9,943 nt of DNA from Bacteroidia bacterium (GTDB taxonomy: Bacteria > Bacteroidota > Bacteroidia > Cytophagales > Cyclobacteriaceae), in contig JANXRR010000021.1 of the NCBI GenBank assembly GCA_025356795.1, forward strand, positions 1 through 9,943, written 5' to 3'. Below the pieces are notes generated by a model. That model was not told where the DNA came from, did no database searches, and was given only the letters and a program-made list of their open reading frames with translations. Of this stretch, positions 1 to 6,909 are shown in pieces; position 1 is the first letter of the stretch, and each line of letters begins with the position of its first letter. The position numbers and the translations under genes were made by a program.

Positions 1-51
1 CTATCGAAATATTACTAACCATTTAAAAACTTTGGGATTCTTGAATTCTTG

Positions 52-80
52 TGTAACCTAATTTAAGAACACTAAGTCAT
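52..80 (+). promoter_or_regulatory. possible ECF-sigma-type promoter upstream of the small membrane protein gene
   Basis: TGTAACC at 52-58 is followed, after 17 bases, by GTCATA at 76-81. This resembles the GTAAC...(C)GTC two-box pattern often seen upstream of ECF-sigma-controlled genes in Bacteroidota. The second box lies about 25 bases before the ATG at 105, a sensible distance for transcription start and a short leader. I see no TAnnTTTG housekeeping box in the 104 bases before the gene. The call rests on a two-box match remembered from the phylum, so it is suggestive only. Confidence 0.4.
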
Positions 81-104
81 AGAGGCAACTTTAAACAAAT
101 ACTT

Positions 105-458
105 ATGGAAGAGACTGTGATCATACCAATTTTTGGAATTATGCTACCGATTATTATCAGCTTAGGCGCATTTGTAATGATTGTTTTCATTCGCAAATAC
201 GACAGTATTGAGCGAATGGCGATGATTGAAAAGGGCATTAGCCCTGAGATTTTTAAAATGGAACGTAACAAAGACAGATCGCCAAGATGGGGATTTTTAC
301 TAATCGGGATTGGCGTTGGTTTATTGGTGGCTTATTTTCTTGATCGTGCCTTTAATATGGAAGAGGTTGCCTATTTTTCAATGGGATTTTTATTCGGTGG
401 CACCGGCCTTACTGCGGCTTACTTAGTAGAAGAAAAGCGAGCATTAACTAAAGCCTAG
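105..458 (+). CDS. small DUF6249-like integral membrane protein
   Basis: The 117-residue protein has three predicted membrane segments, at residues about 6-30, 62-79 and 88-108. Between the first two lies a charged loop with ERMAMIEKGISP (36-47), which is the signature I associate with the DUF6249 family of Bacteroidota inner-membrane proteins. A run of basic and acidic residues (52-61) precedes the second helix, and the tail is short and charged. No catalytic residues are evident and no biochemical function is known to me; in related genomes such proteins often sit near ECF sigma factor genes. The ATG at 105 gives a full-length first helix and lacks a Shine-Dalgarno sequence, as is usual here. 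Transcription ends at the strong hairpin at 473-515. The family call is fairly likely; the role is unknown. Confidence 0.75.
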   Translation: MEETVIIPIFGIMLPIIISLGAFVMIVFIRKYDSIERMAMIEKGISPEIFKMERNKDRSPRWGFLLIGIGVGLLVAYFLDRAFNMEEVAYFSMGFLFGGTGLTAAYLVEEKRALTKA

Positions 459-472
459 GCGTGAAATGTAAA

Positions 473-515
473 GAAAAAACAAAAGGCCTGAATTATTCAG
501 GCCTTTTGTTTTTTC
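473..515. terminator. bidirectional rho-independent terminator with a perfect 20-bp stem
   Basis: Arms at 473-492 and 496-515 are perfectly complementary over 20 bp, with a three-base loop (TTA, 493-495). The core is AGGCCTGAA/TTCAGGCCT. The stem base is an A-run on the left (474-479) paired to a T-run on the right (509-514), so each strand's transcript ends in a U-rich tract. It lies 15 bases after the stop of the membrane protein gene (105-458) and 10 bases after the stop of the convergent RRM gene (525-776). It should therefore serve both. Confidence 0.93.
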
Positions 516-524
516 AAATTCAAA

Positions 525-776
525 TTAATTATTACCCTTTGGGTTAGCAGGCTTCACTACAATAGTTCTACCGTCAAGCTCAGTTTCATTGAGCGCTGCA
601 ATGGCTTTATTACCTTCTTCATCGGTTGCCATTTCTACAAAGCCAAAGCCTTTAGAGCGCCCCGTATCGCGGTCTTTTACAATTTTGGCGGAAGATACTT
701 GTCCGAATTTTGCGAACGCAGCTTCTAAATCTTCTTGGCTGGTTTTAAAATTTAATCGAGCAACAAAAATATTCAT
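525..776 (-). CDS. single-RRM RNA-binding protein
   Basis: This 83-residue protein is essentially one RNA recognition motif. The RNP2 strand is IFVARL (residues 3-8) and the RNP1 strand is KGFGFVEM (42-49), with the aromatic residues that stack on RNA bases at F4, F44 and F46. The helix between them (D16-F24) and the closing strand (GRTIVVKPA) are present. It ends in a short PKGNN tail with no glycine-rich extension. Stand-alone RRM proteins of this size are known in Cyanobacteria and Bacteroidota. They bind single-stranded RNA and are thought to act in post-transcriptional regulation, which is the likely cytoplasmic role here. The start at 776 places RNP2 at the very N-terminus, as usual. 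It is transcribed alone, convergent with the membrane protein gene and divergent from the reductase operon. I found no convincing promoter match upstream of it. Confidence 0.93.
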   Translation of the reverse strand: MNIFVARLNFKTSQEDLEAAFAKFGQVSSAKIVKDRDTGRSKGFGFVEMATDEEGNKAIAALNETELDGRTIVVKPANPKGNN

Positions 777-999
777 GATTACTACAAAAATTAAGTTAAA
801 CTATAATCGCATTGATTATTTTATATCAACGCTTTACAAATAAGTGAATTATAATTAACATTTTCAAGAAATCATGAGTGCACACTCAATCTTTTTAGCT
901 AATTAAGTGGGTTAGCCTCTTCCGTAAGCAAGATTACAAAGACACAAAAATTCAGAAACTAATGATCTTTTGAGCTGTTTAGATTTCAATTTATTTCTA

Positions 1000-1029
1000 T
1001 TGACACAGTTCGGGTATATTCTAACTTTG
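1000..1029 (+). promoter_or_regulatory. Bacteroidota-type promoter of the reductase-ferredoxin operon
   Basis: TTG at 1000-1002 and TAACTTTG at 1022-1029 are separated by 19 bases. This matches the TTG/TAnnTTTG layout of the Bacteroidota housekeeping sigma factor. Transcription would begin within about ten bases of 1029, giving a very short leader before the ATG at 1048. The rest of the 777-1047 intergenic region holds only AT-rich sequence and a minor inverted repeat (TGAGTG-CA-CACTCA, 875-888). I could not place the RRM gene's promoter in it. Confidence 0.75.
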
Positions 1030-1047
1030 CGGGCTCGAGATTAAACT

Positions 1048-2052
1048 ATGATTACTACAGATATTTGCATTATTGGAGCTGGCCCAGTAGGTCTTTTTGC
1101 TGTTTTTGAAGCAGGATTATTAAAAATGCGGTGCCATTTAATTGACTCTCTGCCTATAATTGGTGGCCAACTTTCTGAAATTTACCCAAAGAAACCAATT
1201 TATGATATCCCAGGCTTTCCTTCCATTCTAGCGTACGAATTAGTTGATAATCTAAAAAAACAAATTGAAACATTTAGCCCAACATTCACTTTGGGCGAAA
1301 GAGTGGAGGAGCTTCAAAAATTGGAAGACGGAACTTTTCTATTAACTACTTCAGATAAAACTCAAGTTGCTTGCAAGGTGGTTGTTATAGCTGCTGGCCT
1401 TGGTTGCTTTGAACCCAGAAGACCAGACCTTCCAGGTATAGTTAATTATGAAAGTAAGGGAGTTCTTTACATGATTAAAGATCCTGAAACATTTCGCGAT
1501 AAAAAGATTGTGATTGCCGGTGGAGGAGATTCAGCTCTCGACTGGAGTATTTTTCTTTCTTCGGTAGCGGCAAAAGTAACGCTGGTTCATAGAAATGAAT
1601 CTTTTAGAGGTGCTCCGGATTCAGCAGAAAAAGTTTTTGAATTATCCAAAGAGGGCAAAATTGATTTGTTGTTAAGCTCCAATCTGACAGCTATAAAAGG
1701 AGTTGATAGAATAGAATCAATCACAATTACTGATAAAGGGAAGAAAACAGTTGAGATACCTACTGATCATTTAATTCCTTTGTTTGGCTTGAGCCCAAAG
1801 TTGGGGCCTATTGCTGAATGGGGTTTAAATCTAGATAAGAATGCTATTGAAGTAAATACCTTTGATTATTCTACCAACATACCGGGCATCTTTGCGATTG
1901 GAGACATAAATACCTACCCTGGAAAATTGAAACTGATACTGTGTGGTTTTCATGAAGGAGCGTTAATGGCTCAAAGCGCCTTTAGATTTGTATATCCTAC
2001 ACAAAAGGTAAGTTTTAAATACACTACAGTAAATGGAGTGAATGCTTTTTAA
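1048..2052 (+). CDS. thioredoxin-reductase-like ferredoxin-NADP+ reductase (FAD)
   Basis: This is a 334-residue cytoplasmic two-dinucleotide-domain flavoprotein. The FAD-binding GxGxxG is IGAGPVGLFA (residues 9-18). The NADPH domain has GGGDSA (158-163) and HRNESFR (181-187), whose basic residues fit recognition of the NADP 2'-phosphate. The FAD-closing motif is IFAIGDINTYPGKLK (281-295). The catalytic CxxC of thioredoxin reductase is absent: cysteines are only at 7, 29, 109, 120 and 299. The sequence therefore fits the Bacillus YumC-type ferredoxin-NADP+ reductases (EC 1.18.1.2), usually about 330-350 residues. The ferredoxin gene starts 2 bases after its stop, which strongly supports this assignment. 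It most likely reduces that ferredoxin with NADPH. The start at 1048 is just behind a good promoter and gives the standard short N-terminus. Confidence 0.9.
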   Translation: MITTDICIIGAGPVGLFAVFEAGLLKMRCHLIDSLPIIGGQLSEIYPKKPIYDIPGFPSILAYELVDNLKKQIETFSPTFTLGERVEELQKLEDGTFLLTTSDKTQVACKVVVIAAGLGCFEPRRPDLPGIVNYESKGVLYMIKDPETFRDKKIVIAGGGDSALDWSIFLSSVAAKVTLVHRNESFRGAPDSAEKVFELSKEGKIDLLLSSNLTAIKGVDRIESITITDKGKKTVEIPTDHLIPLFGLSPKLGPIAEWGLNLDKNAIEVNTFDYSTNIPGIFAIGDINTYPGKLKLILCGFHEGALMAQSAFRFVYPTQKVSFKYTTVNGVNAF

Positions 2053-2054
2053 TT

Positions 2055-2378
2055 ATGATCCTATTTGAAGTAGAAGATTTACAAGGCGAAAAAAGAACAA
2101 TAGAAATCCCTGAAGGGATAAACTTGAATTTGATGGAGGTGTTAAAAGCCTCTGACTATCCTATTGCAGCCACTTGTGGCGGCTTGGCCTTGTGTGCCAC
2201 GTGCCATCTTGAAGTAGTAAAGGGCTTTGATGAACTACCCGCTTTCACCGAGCCTGAATTAGACATGATCGACACTTTGCCAAATGCTACCTCCACCAGC
2301 AGGCTGGCTTGTCAAATAAAATTAAGCGAGCAATTGAATGGAGCATCTTTTAAATTGATGGAATCCAACGAAGGTTGA
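2055..2378 (+). CDS. adrenodoxin-type [2Fe-2S] ferredoxin
   Basis: The protein has 107 residues, the usual size for this family. Cluster ligands are visible as C41, C47, C50 and C86, that is Cx5Cx2Cx35C. This is the adrenodoxin/ISC-type spacing and not the plant-type Cx4Cx2C. The first three lie in ATCGGLALCATCHLEV and the last in RLACQIKL. The acidic segment around residues 66-73 (EPELDMID) matches the partner-binding helix of adrenodoxins. It is a soluble one-electron carrier, almost certainly reduced by the flavoprotein encoded immediately upstream in the same operon. The final acceptor is not in this window; cytochromes P450, desaturases or Fe-S assembly are possible. The stop is only 2 bases from the stop of the opposing gene, so no conventional terminator separates them. 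Confidence 0.93.
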   Translation: MILFEVEDLQGEKRTIEIPEGINLNLMEVLKASDYPIAATCGGLALCATCHLEVVKGFDELPAFTEPELDMIDTLPNATSTSRLACQIKLSEQLNGASFKLMESNEG

Positions 2379-2380
2379 AT

Positions 2381-4459
2381 TCAGAATCTTATTCTCGTTT
2401 GAAATTTGATATCATTTTTACTGCTCCCATTAATAGTTTCTGATCCACTTCCTATAGTGGCTACGTTTTGATATGAAGTAGTTGCCCAACGCAACCACAT
2501 ATCGATTTTGTTTGAAAGTTTGTATTGAAGAAGTATATATGATCGTGTGCCAACTCCCACATAAGGCTGAAATGAAAATCCTAGCCAAACATCGCTCTCA
2601 TAAATATAAAGCCGGTTGTCATAGTCGTCTGTTTGAAAGAGTGCATAGCGTGTTGATATAGAAAGTCTTCTAAAATTTAGATTTACATCTTGCACCAAAG
2701 CAAAGCCTTTTGTGCTGGCATATATAAGTTGATAATTGCTTGTTTGCAATCTTGTTTTAAAACTAATTGTTGGATTAACAGCATAATCGCAATTGATCCA
2801 ATAGTTATTCTTTGTGCCTAAAGCAGTTTGATAAATAGTAGAGGAAGATGCATTTCTTTCTTTTGTTTCAGCTCTTGCTTGCACATAAATGAAAATATTT
2901 TTGGCGGGTTGAAAGTTGAAACGAATTAGCCATTCATTGCCACTTGAAGGCGAGTAACCTCTGTATCGAAGCCAGGGAAATTGAAATAGATCGATATAGC
3001 CTGACAAGGAATAAACTTTGGAGAAAGAATATTTCCATCCCCAATAAAATCCATTTTCATTTTGCGATTGTGTATTTTCAGCCAAGGCATTTCCATAAAA
3101 GCTGTAAAAATCGGGAGAATAATTTCTGTATAACAATGAGAGATCAAGGCTGGAGGTTAAGCTAGCCAATGTGCCAATAGTAATTGCCTTTCCGTGAGCG
3201 AGTGATTGTGCAGCCTCACTAAAAAAACTGAAATTGTTAAAACTGAAATTGAGAAAAATACCAACGTTGGTATTTTGATTTCCAGTAAAATTGAAATGAT
3301 TGTAAGGTCTCATGATTTTAGTTACAGGTGTATCAAAAGTTGTTTGACTAAAAGTGATCCCAACTTCACTATTTTCGTGTGAATAATTTAGGATCAAACC
3401 CGTGTTGTATTCTTCAATTTGTTTCCTTCTTGCAAGTTCATTAGGCGTTCGGTGCAAACCTGATAACGCAATGGATGACAATAATATCCCATCATCAATT
3501 AGGCTGTCGCCAGAAAATTTTCCATCTCTTCTGTTAATAGATAGTAGTGAATGAAGAGTTATATTTTTTGCTACAGAATAGCTGATTGCTCCGCCATGAA
3601 AAAAACCAGTTTCATTCACCGAAGTATAAGGTAAAAAACCAATATTACTTTTTCTGATGGTCGTTATTGTTTCGGCACCTTTGCCTGCACCGAAGCCCCC
3701 TCCAAAAATAAGGCCTTGACCAAATTGAGCTTGATAATCGCCAACAATAATGTTCTTCATCTTTCCTCTATTCATTAGCTGACCGTGAAAAGAGATGAAA
3801 TCAAATCCATATTGTCTTGAAGACGGCCTCCAATTGATAGCTTCTCCGGCATCCTTCTCAAGGGTAAATCCAAAACTAAAATCATTACTCTGCATGGTTC
3901 TGAATCTTGAATAAATTTTAGTAGGCGACCCCACATATTTGGTTGTTGAATCGGTCTCAGGTAAATATCCTTTCTTTGTTTCAAGAGTTCTTTCAAGGCG
4001 CATCACCAAGTAATTATTTTGATTCGCTATTATTCGCGATGAGATAGATTTCTTCAATAATTCTTCTTCCTTAACAATTACAAAATATTGTAACTTAATA
4101 ATGACCTTCTCGTCAAACCCACTAATACTTTGCAACTCATAAACTGATATAAAAGGGCCACGCTCTTTTCGGTAAGTGAAAAAGGAATTGAGTTGATCTT
4201 CTCTGAGAATGTAAAGAGAGCGAAGCTGCTCTGGTGTAACCGTATTTAAGTTTAATGGGTTAGCCAGTATCTGGGCTAAATTCTCATAGAGATCTTCGTA
4301 GTTGATATCAAGATCTTGAACAGGATAGATTTCATCAATTAATCTTTCAAGGTTGATGTCTTTTTTAGAATAATCTTGTGAAAGACTCGGGACTGAGAAA
4401 AGCAAAGAAAAAATTATAATTAGTAAGAATAGTTCTCTAGGAATAATGGAACTCTTCAT
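2381..4459 (-). CDS. exported helix-hairpin-helix / beta-barrel protein
   Basis: This 692-residue protein starts with a signal peptide: a hydrophobic stretch at about 10-26 and probable cleavage after SLS near residue 27. Residues about 68-129 match ComEA-like helix-hairpin-helix sequence in register: LNLNTVTPEQLRSL, then YRKERGPFISVYELQSISGF. The hairpin glycines are degenerate, however. LPGIG is replaced by LYILR, and the second hairpin GIG by GFD. From about residue 150 to the end, the pattern is alternating aromatic/polar strands typical of an outer-membrane beta-barrel, ending in RIRF with a C-terminal Phe. A conserved-looking segment DYQAQFGQGLIFGGGFGAGK lies at 241-260. No type IX sorting domain is seen. 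I recognise this as a Bacteroidota family annotated only as HhH-domain protein, with function unknown. Its ATG directly follows the stop of the PorV-like gene, implying translational coupling. Confidence 0.8.
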   Translation of the reverse strand: MKSSIIPRELFLLIIIFSLLFSVPSLSQDYSKKDINLERLIDEIYPVQDLDINYEDLYENLAQILANPLNLNTVTPEQLRSLYILREDQLNSFFTYRKERGPFISVYELQSISGFDEKVIIKLQYFVIVKEEELLKKSISSRIIANQNNYLVMRLERTLETKKGYLPETDSTTKYVGSPTKIYSRFRTMQSNDFSFGFTLEKDAGEAINWRPSSRQYGFDFISFHGQLMNRGKMKNIIVGDYQAQFGQGLIFGGGFGAGKGAETITTIRKSNIGFLPYTSVNETGFFHGGAISYSVAKNITLHSLLSINRRDGKFSGDSLIDDGILLSSIALSGLHRTPNELARRKQIEEYNTGLILNYSHENSEVGITFSQTTFDTPVTKIMRPYNHFNFTGNQNTNVGIFLNFSFNNFSFFSEAAQSLAHGKAITIGTLASLTSSLDLSLLYRNYSPDFYSFYGNALAENTQSQNENGFYWGWKYSFSKVYSLSGYIDLFQFPWLRYRGYSPSSGNEWLIRFNFQPAKNIFIYVQARAETKERNASSSTIYQTALGTKNNYWINCDYAVNPTISFKTRLQTSNYQLIYASTKGFALVQDVNLNFRRLSISTRYALFQTDDYDNRLYIYESDVWLGFSFQPYVGVGTRSYILLQYKLSNKIDMWLRWATTSYQNVATIGSGSETINGSSKNDIKFQTRIRF

Positions 4460-5293
4460 TTATTGCTTTTTGTGAAGTTTAATGAATTGATAAACTACAG
4501 AAATTTGAAAGGCAGTGGCTAAGTTTTGATTGTATTGAATAGCATAATCTATTTTCAGTTGCGATGAAATGAAACCCATTCCAAAGAAGGCAGCTTGCGG
4601 CTGTAAATTAAATCCAGTCCGTACAAATACTTTTTTATGGACTTTATATTCTATGGCTCCTTTAATTATTGGATTATAATTTAAGTCCTTATCCACCTCC
4701 GTGAATAATGCAACAGTTTCTGTAGGCTTAAAACTGATACCTGCTATTAAGTGAGTGGGCAATTTTTCGCCATCGATGGTTGATAACTTTGGTTGATTTA
4801 AATTTACAATATAAGCGCCAATTGAGAGCATGGAAGTCAATTGTGTAATGCCACCAAAGGTTATGCTTACAGCAGTTTTATTTCCAAACCCTAAAATTCT
4901 ATATTGAACGTAATTTATTTTTACACCGAGGGAAGTGCTGCCAAACTCGTTACCAAAGCCTACTGATATGATTTGTTCGCTATAAAGATTATCACCAAAT
5001 CTAAATACCCCGAAGGCACCAGTGCCAATTTTTGTAGGTAAAGAAATAATTGCTGCCATTCTATTGGCGCCAATTAGGCTAGGCTTGGCCTCGTAAGCAA
5101 TTGCTATGCTGGTAGTCTTTATTTTACTTAGTCCACCGACATTGCTGAGTAACGCCCAATCGTCTCCCAAAGTGGCTGAGGCGTTAGCTAAACCTAATGA
5201 GTGTGCGCCCATGATTGTACTCACACTTTGCCCACTAGAGAATAATACAATGGTTTGAAATAAAACGAAGGACAGAATGCGGAATAAATTCAT
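4460..5293 (-). CDS. PorV/PorQ-like exported outer-membrane protein
   Basis: The protein has 277 residues with a signal peptide: a hydrophobic stretch at about 5-19 and probable cleavage before Q22. The mature N-terminus carries GAHSLGLANASATLGDDW (29-46) followed by LLSNVGGL. This resembles the G-x-SLGxxxA...DD...NPAGL signature of the PorV/PorQ and UPF0164 group of small FadL-like barrels. Here the usual NPAG is NVGG. The rest is amphipathic beta-strands with many Gly and aromatic residues, consistent with an outer-membrane barrel. PorV and PorQ proper work in type IX secretion, but many paralogues have no known role, and I would not assign this one to that pathway. Its stop codon is immediately followed by the ATG of the HhH-barrel gene, so the two products are probably made together. 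Confidence 0.68.
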   Translation of the reverse strand: MNLFRILSFVLFQTIVLFSSGQSVSTIMGAHSLGLANASATLGDDWALLSNVGGLSKIKTTSIAIAYEAKPSLIGANRMAAIISLPTKIGTGAFGVFRFGDNLYSEQIISVGFGNEFGSTSLGVKINYVQYRILGFGNKTAVSITFGGITQLTSMLSIGAYIVNLNQPKLSTIDGEKLPTHLIAGISFKPTETVALFTEVDKDLNYNPIIKGAIEYKVHKKVFVRTGFNLQPQAAFFGMGFISSQLKIDYAIQYNQNLATAFQISVVYQFIKLHKKQ

Positions 5294-5310
5294 CTATCTC
5301 AATTACAAGA

Positions 5311-5318
5311 GAAAGTTA
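5311..5318 (-). promoter_or_regulatory. weak candidate promoter box for the PorV-like gene
   Basis: On the minus strand this reads TAACTTTC, one mismatch from TAnnTTTG, and lies 17 bases before the ATG at 5293. I see no TTTG at the proper distance upstream. The 77-base gap after the POTRA gene contains no clear terminator either. Read-through from upstream is at least as likely as an independent promoter. Confidence 0.25.
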
Positions 5319-5370
5319 AAACTTATTTTTTATTTGTCCCTATGACGTGAGTTATTTTTTTACAAAGAAA

Positions 5371-6858
5371 TCAGAATTCTTTCTTAAGATTGATAAAAAA
5401 GCCTTTTGTACCTTCTCTTGTAAACGTGTATTCAACTCTAAAAACAGCATCATAAAAAGTTACGATGTCAATGCCCATCCCTGCGCCTACCAGTATTCGA
5501 CTCGTTAACCTGGTATTTAAGCTCTGCTCACTATAATAGTCGTAATTGTTAACATAGCCCAAATCTGTATAACCTTTGAGATATATAGCTAGTGGAAAAT
5601 ATCGAAATTGTTCGAGTGGCATCGCTTCCACGCGCCACGAGCGTTGGAATATTTTTTTCTTTAACGTTGTTTTGTTTAATAGAAATTGAGGCCCTTCTAT
5701 CACATAAATTTCGTAACCTCTCACTACTTGACCGCGGTATCCTAAAGCACTGAAAAATGAATAGGGCTGAGTGGTGGGTGTACTCATGTACCCTGCCGAT
5801 AAATTGGATAGAAAAAATTTTCTTTCCAAAGGAATATGGGTGGCGTAAGTTGAATTAAACTCCAGTTGATTAACCGATTCGTTGGATAGGCCAGATTTTG
5901 AAACTGAAAATGTAAATTGATACCCTTTCAATGGATACGCTACTACATCACGATGTTCTGAATTAAAGGAATAGGACAGCGATGTAAAGCGCTGAGAAGT
6001 GCCTCTATCAATAAAGTAATTAGGGTTTAAAACAAGTACGGTATCTAGAATGCTGGAGCTATTGTAATCAATTGAAAAATTGTGAGTTTCATAAAACGAT
6101 TTCCGGTAGGTGTAATTCATACTTACACTTCGGTTTATTTTTACCGAGCGGCCCAGGCTAACGTAGCTAAGAATGTGATCTTTAGTTTGGTAGGCTGCGT
6201 TTCTTGGCTCGCTGTAGTTAAAGTTAAAACCAATGCCGTGTTTTTGAGACCTATCCAAGTTGGGAATTCGATAGCTGAGTTCAAATTTTCTGGTAAAGCC
6301 AAACTGAGCTGTTAATTGCAAGGTTTCATTTCTTCCTCTGAAATTCTTTTGCTTTAGGCGTATGCCATAGTTAACTCTGTTAAAGTCGTGATTATAGTTT
6401 TGCCACCATTCATTTAGGTTTCGATCAGATAGCTCGAAAATAGGAGAGGGATCTGTATACCACCGTTCAGATATTTCAACCAAAATATCAATTTGATCAA
6501 AGCCAAGTTCTAGCACTCTTAAACTCACGGTATTGAAAAGCCTAAGATTATAAATTTTATTTTTATCTCTCGTTAAAATTGCTGGCAAAACCTTGGTTGA
6601 AACAGTATCACCTGGTTTCAGTGAAAGCTCTCTTGAAATAATTCGCTCTCGCGTTACTTTGTTTCCAATAATAATTACTCGGCCAACTTGAACCACATGA
6701 TTACTAGTGTCACCAGCTGGAAGATTTAAAGTATCACCTACAAAATTACCTCCCTTTGCAAAATGAGCCGAGACAACTAATAGAGTAGTAATAAATCCGA
6801 TTAATCGAAGTAGTTTAAATGGCTGCTTGCTATAGAATAGTGTGTTGTACTCCTTCAT
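5371..6858 (-). CDS. single-POTRA BamA/TamA-like outer-membrane protein
   Basis: This is a 495-residue Omp85-superfamily member. A hydrophobic segment at about 16-31 looks like a signal peptide. One POTRA-like domain follows at about 57-131: GRVIIIGNKVTRERIISREL, then a turn and helix containing IYNLRLFNTVSL, then the strand QIDILVEISERW. From about residue 160 to the end it is a beta-barrel. The barrel contains VVRGYEIY (378-385), equivalent to the VRGF/Y motif of the essential L6 loop in BamA relatives, and ends in Phe. Typical BamA has five POTRA domains and about 800 residues; this one has a single POTRA and is not the main BamA. Relatives insert or translocate proteins or lipids at the outer membrane, and the substrate here is unknown. 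It lies 51 bases downstream of lgt on the same strand, with no obvious promoter of its own. Confidence 0.82.
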   Translation of the reverse strand: MKEYNTLFYSKQPFKLLRLIGFITTLLVVSAHFAKGGNFVGDTLNLPAGDTSNHVVQVGRVIIIGNKVTRERIISRELSLKPGDTVSTKVLPAILTRDKNKIYNLRLFNTVSLRVLELGFDQIDILVEISERWYTDPSPIFELSDRNLNEWWQNYNHDFNRVNYGIRLKQKNFRGRNETLQLTAQFGFTRKFELSYRIPNLDRSQKHGIGFNFNYSEPRNAAYQTKDHILSYVSLGRSVKINRSVSMNYTYRKSFYETHNFSIDYNSSSILDTVLVLNPNYFIDRGTSQRFTSLSYSFNSEHRDVVAYPLKGYQFTFSVSKSGLSNESVNQLEFNSTYATHIPLERKFFLSNLSAGYMSTPTTQPYSFFSALGYRGQVVRGYEIYVIEGPQFLLNKTTLKKKIFQRSWRVEAMPLEQFRYFPLAIYLKGYTDLGYVNNYDYYSEQSLNTRLTSRILVGAGMGIDIVTFYDAVFRVEYTFTREGTKGFFINLKKEF

Positions 6859-6889
6859 GAATATTCCTAGCGAAAGGCAACTTTAGGCG

Positions 6890-6906
6890 ATTCTAACAAT
6901 TAGAAT
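6890..6906 (-). other. short inverted repeat after lgt
   Basis: ATTCTAA (6890-6896) and TTAGAAT (6900-6906) are perfect 7-bp arms around CAA, starting 3 bases past the lgt stop codon. The arms are AT-rich and no T-run follows on the minus strand. At most this is a weak attenuator or an mRNA-end-stabilising hairpin between lgt and the POTRA gene, not a full terminator. Confidence 0.35.
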
Positions 6907-6909
6907 GAA

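Noticed and set aside
2..61. Short open frame at the left edge that could be the tail of an upstream gene
   Set aside because: Only 19 codons are visible, with no recognisable motif, and it overlaps a plausible promoter. Too little to support a partial gene.
875..888. Inverted repeat TGAGTG-CA-CACTCA in the 777-1047 intergenic region as an operator
   Set aside because: Six-bp arms with no extension, about 110 bases from the reductase promoter. Not distinguishable from chance.
777..999. Hidden small gene or structured RNA upstream of the RRM gene
   Set aside because: Open frames are about ten codons or fewer where I checked, and no strong hairpin or known RNA motif was visible. It appears to be plain AT-rich intergenic DNA.
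1048..2052. Thioredoxin reductase
   Set aside because: The overall fold matches, but the redox CxxC in the NADPH domain is missing and a ferredoxin gene follows directly. Ferredoxin-NADP+ reductase fits better.
2926..3165. Alternative frames on both strands inside the HhH-barrel gene
   Set aside because: Shadow frames of a long, coherent coding sequence with no family features of their own.
2381..4459. Type IX secretion cargo
   Set aside because: The C-terminus is a barrel-like strand ending in RIRF, and no recognisable C-terminal sorting domain is present.
5371..6858. Main BamA of the cell
   Set aside because: Only one POTRA domain and 495 residues, against the five POTRA domains and about 800 residues typical of BamA.
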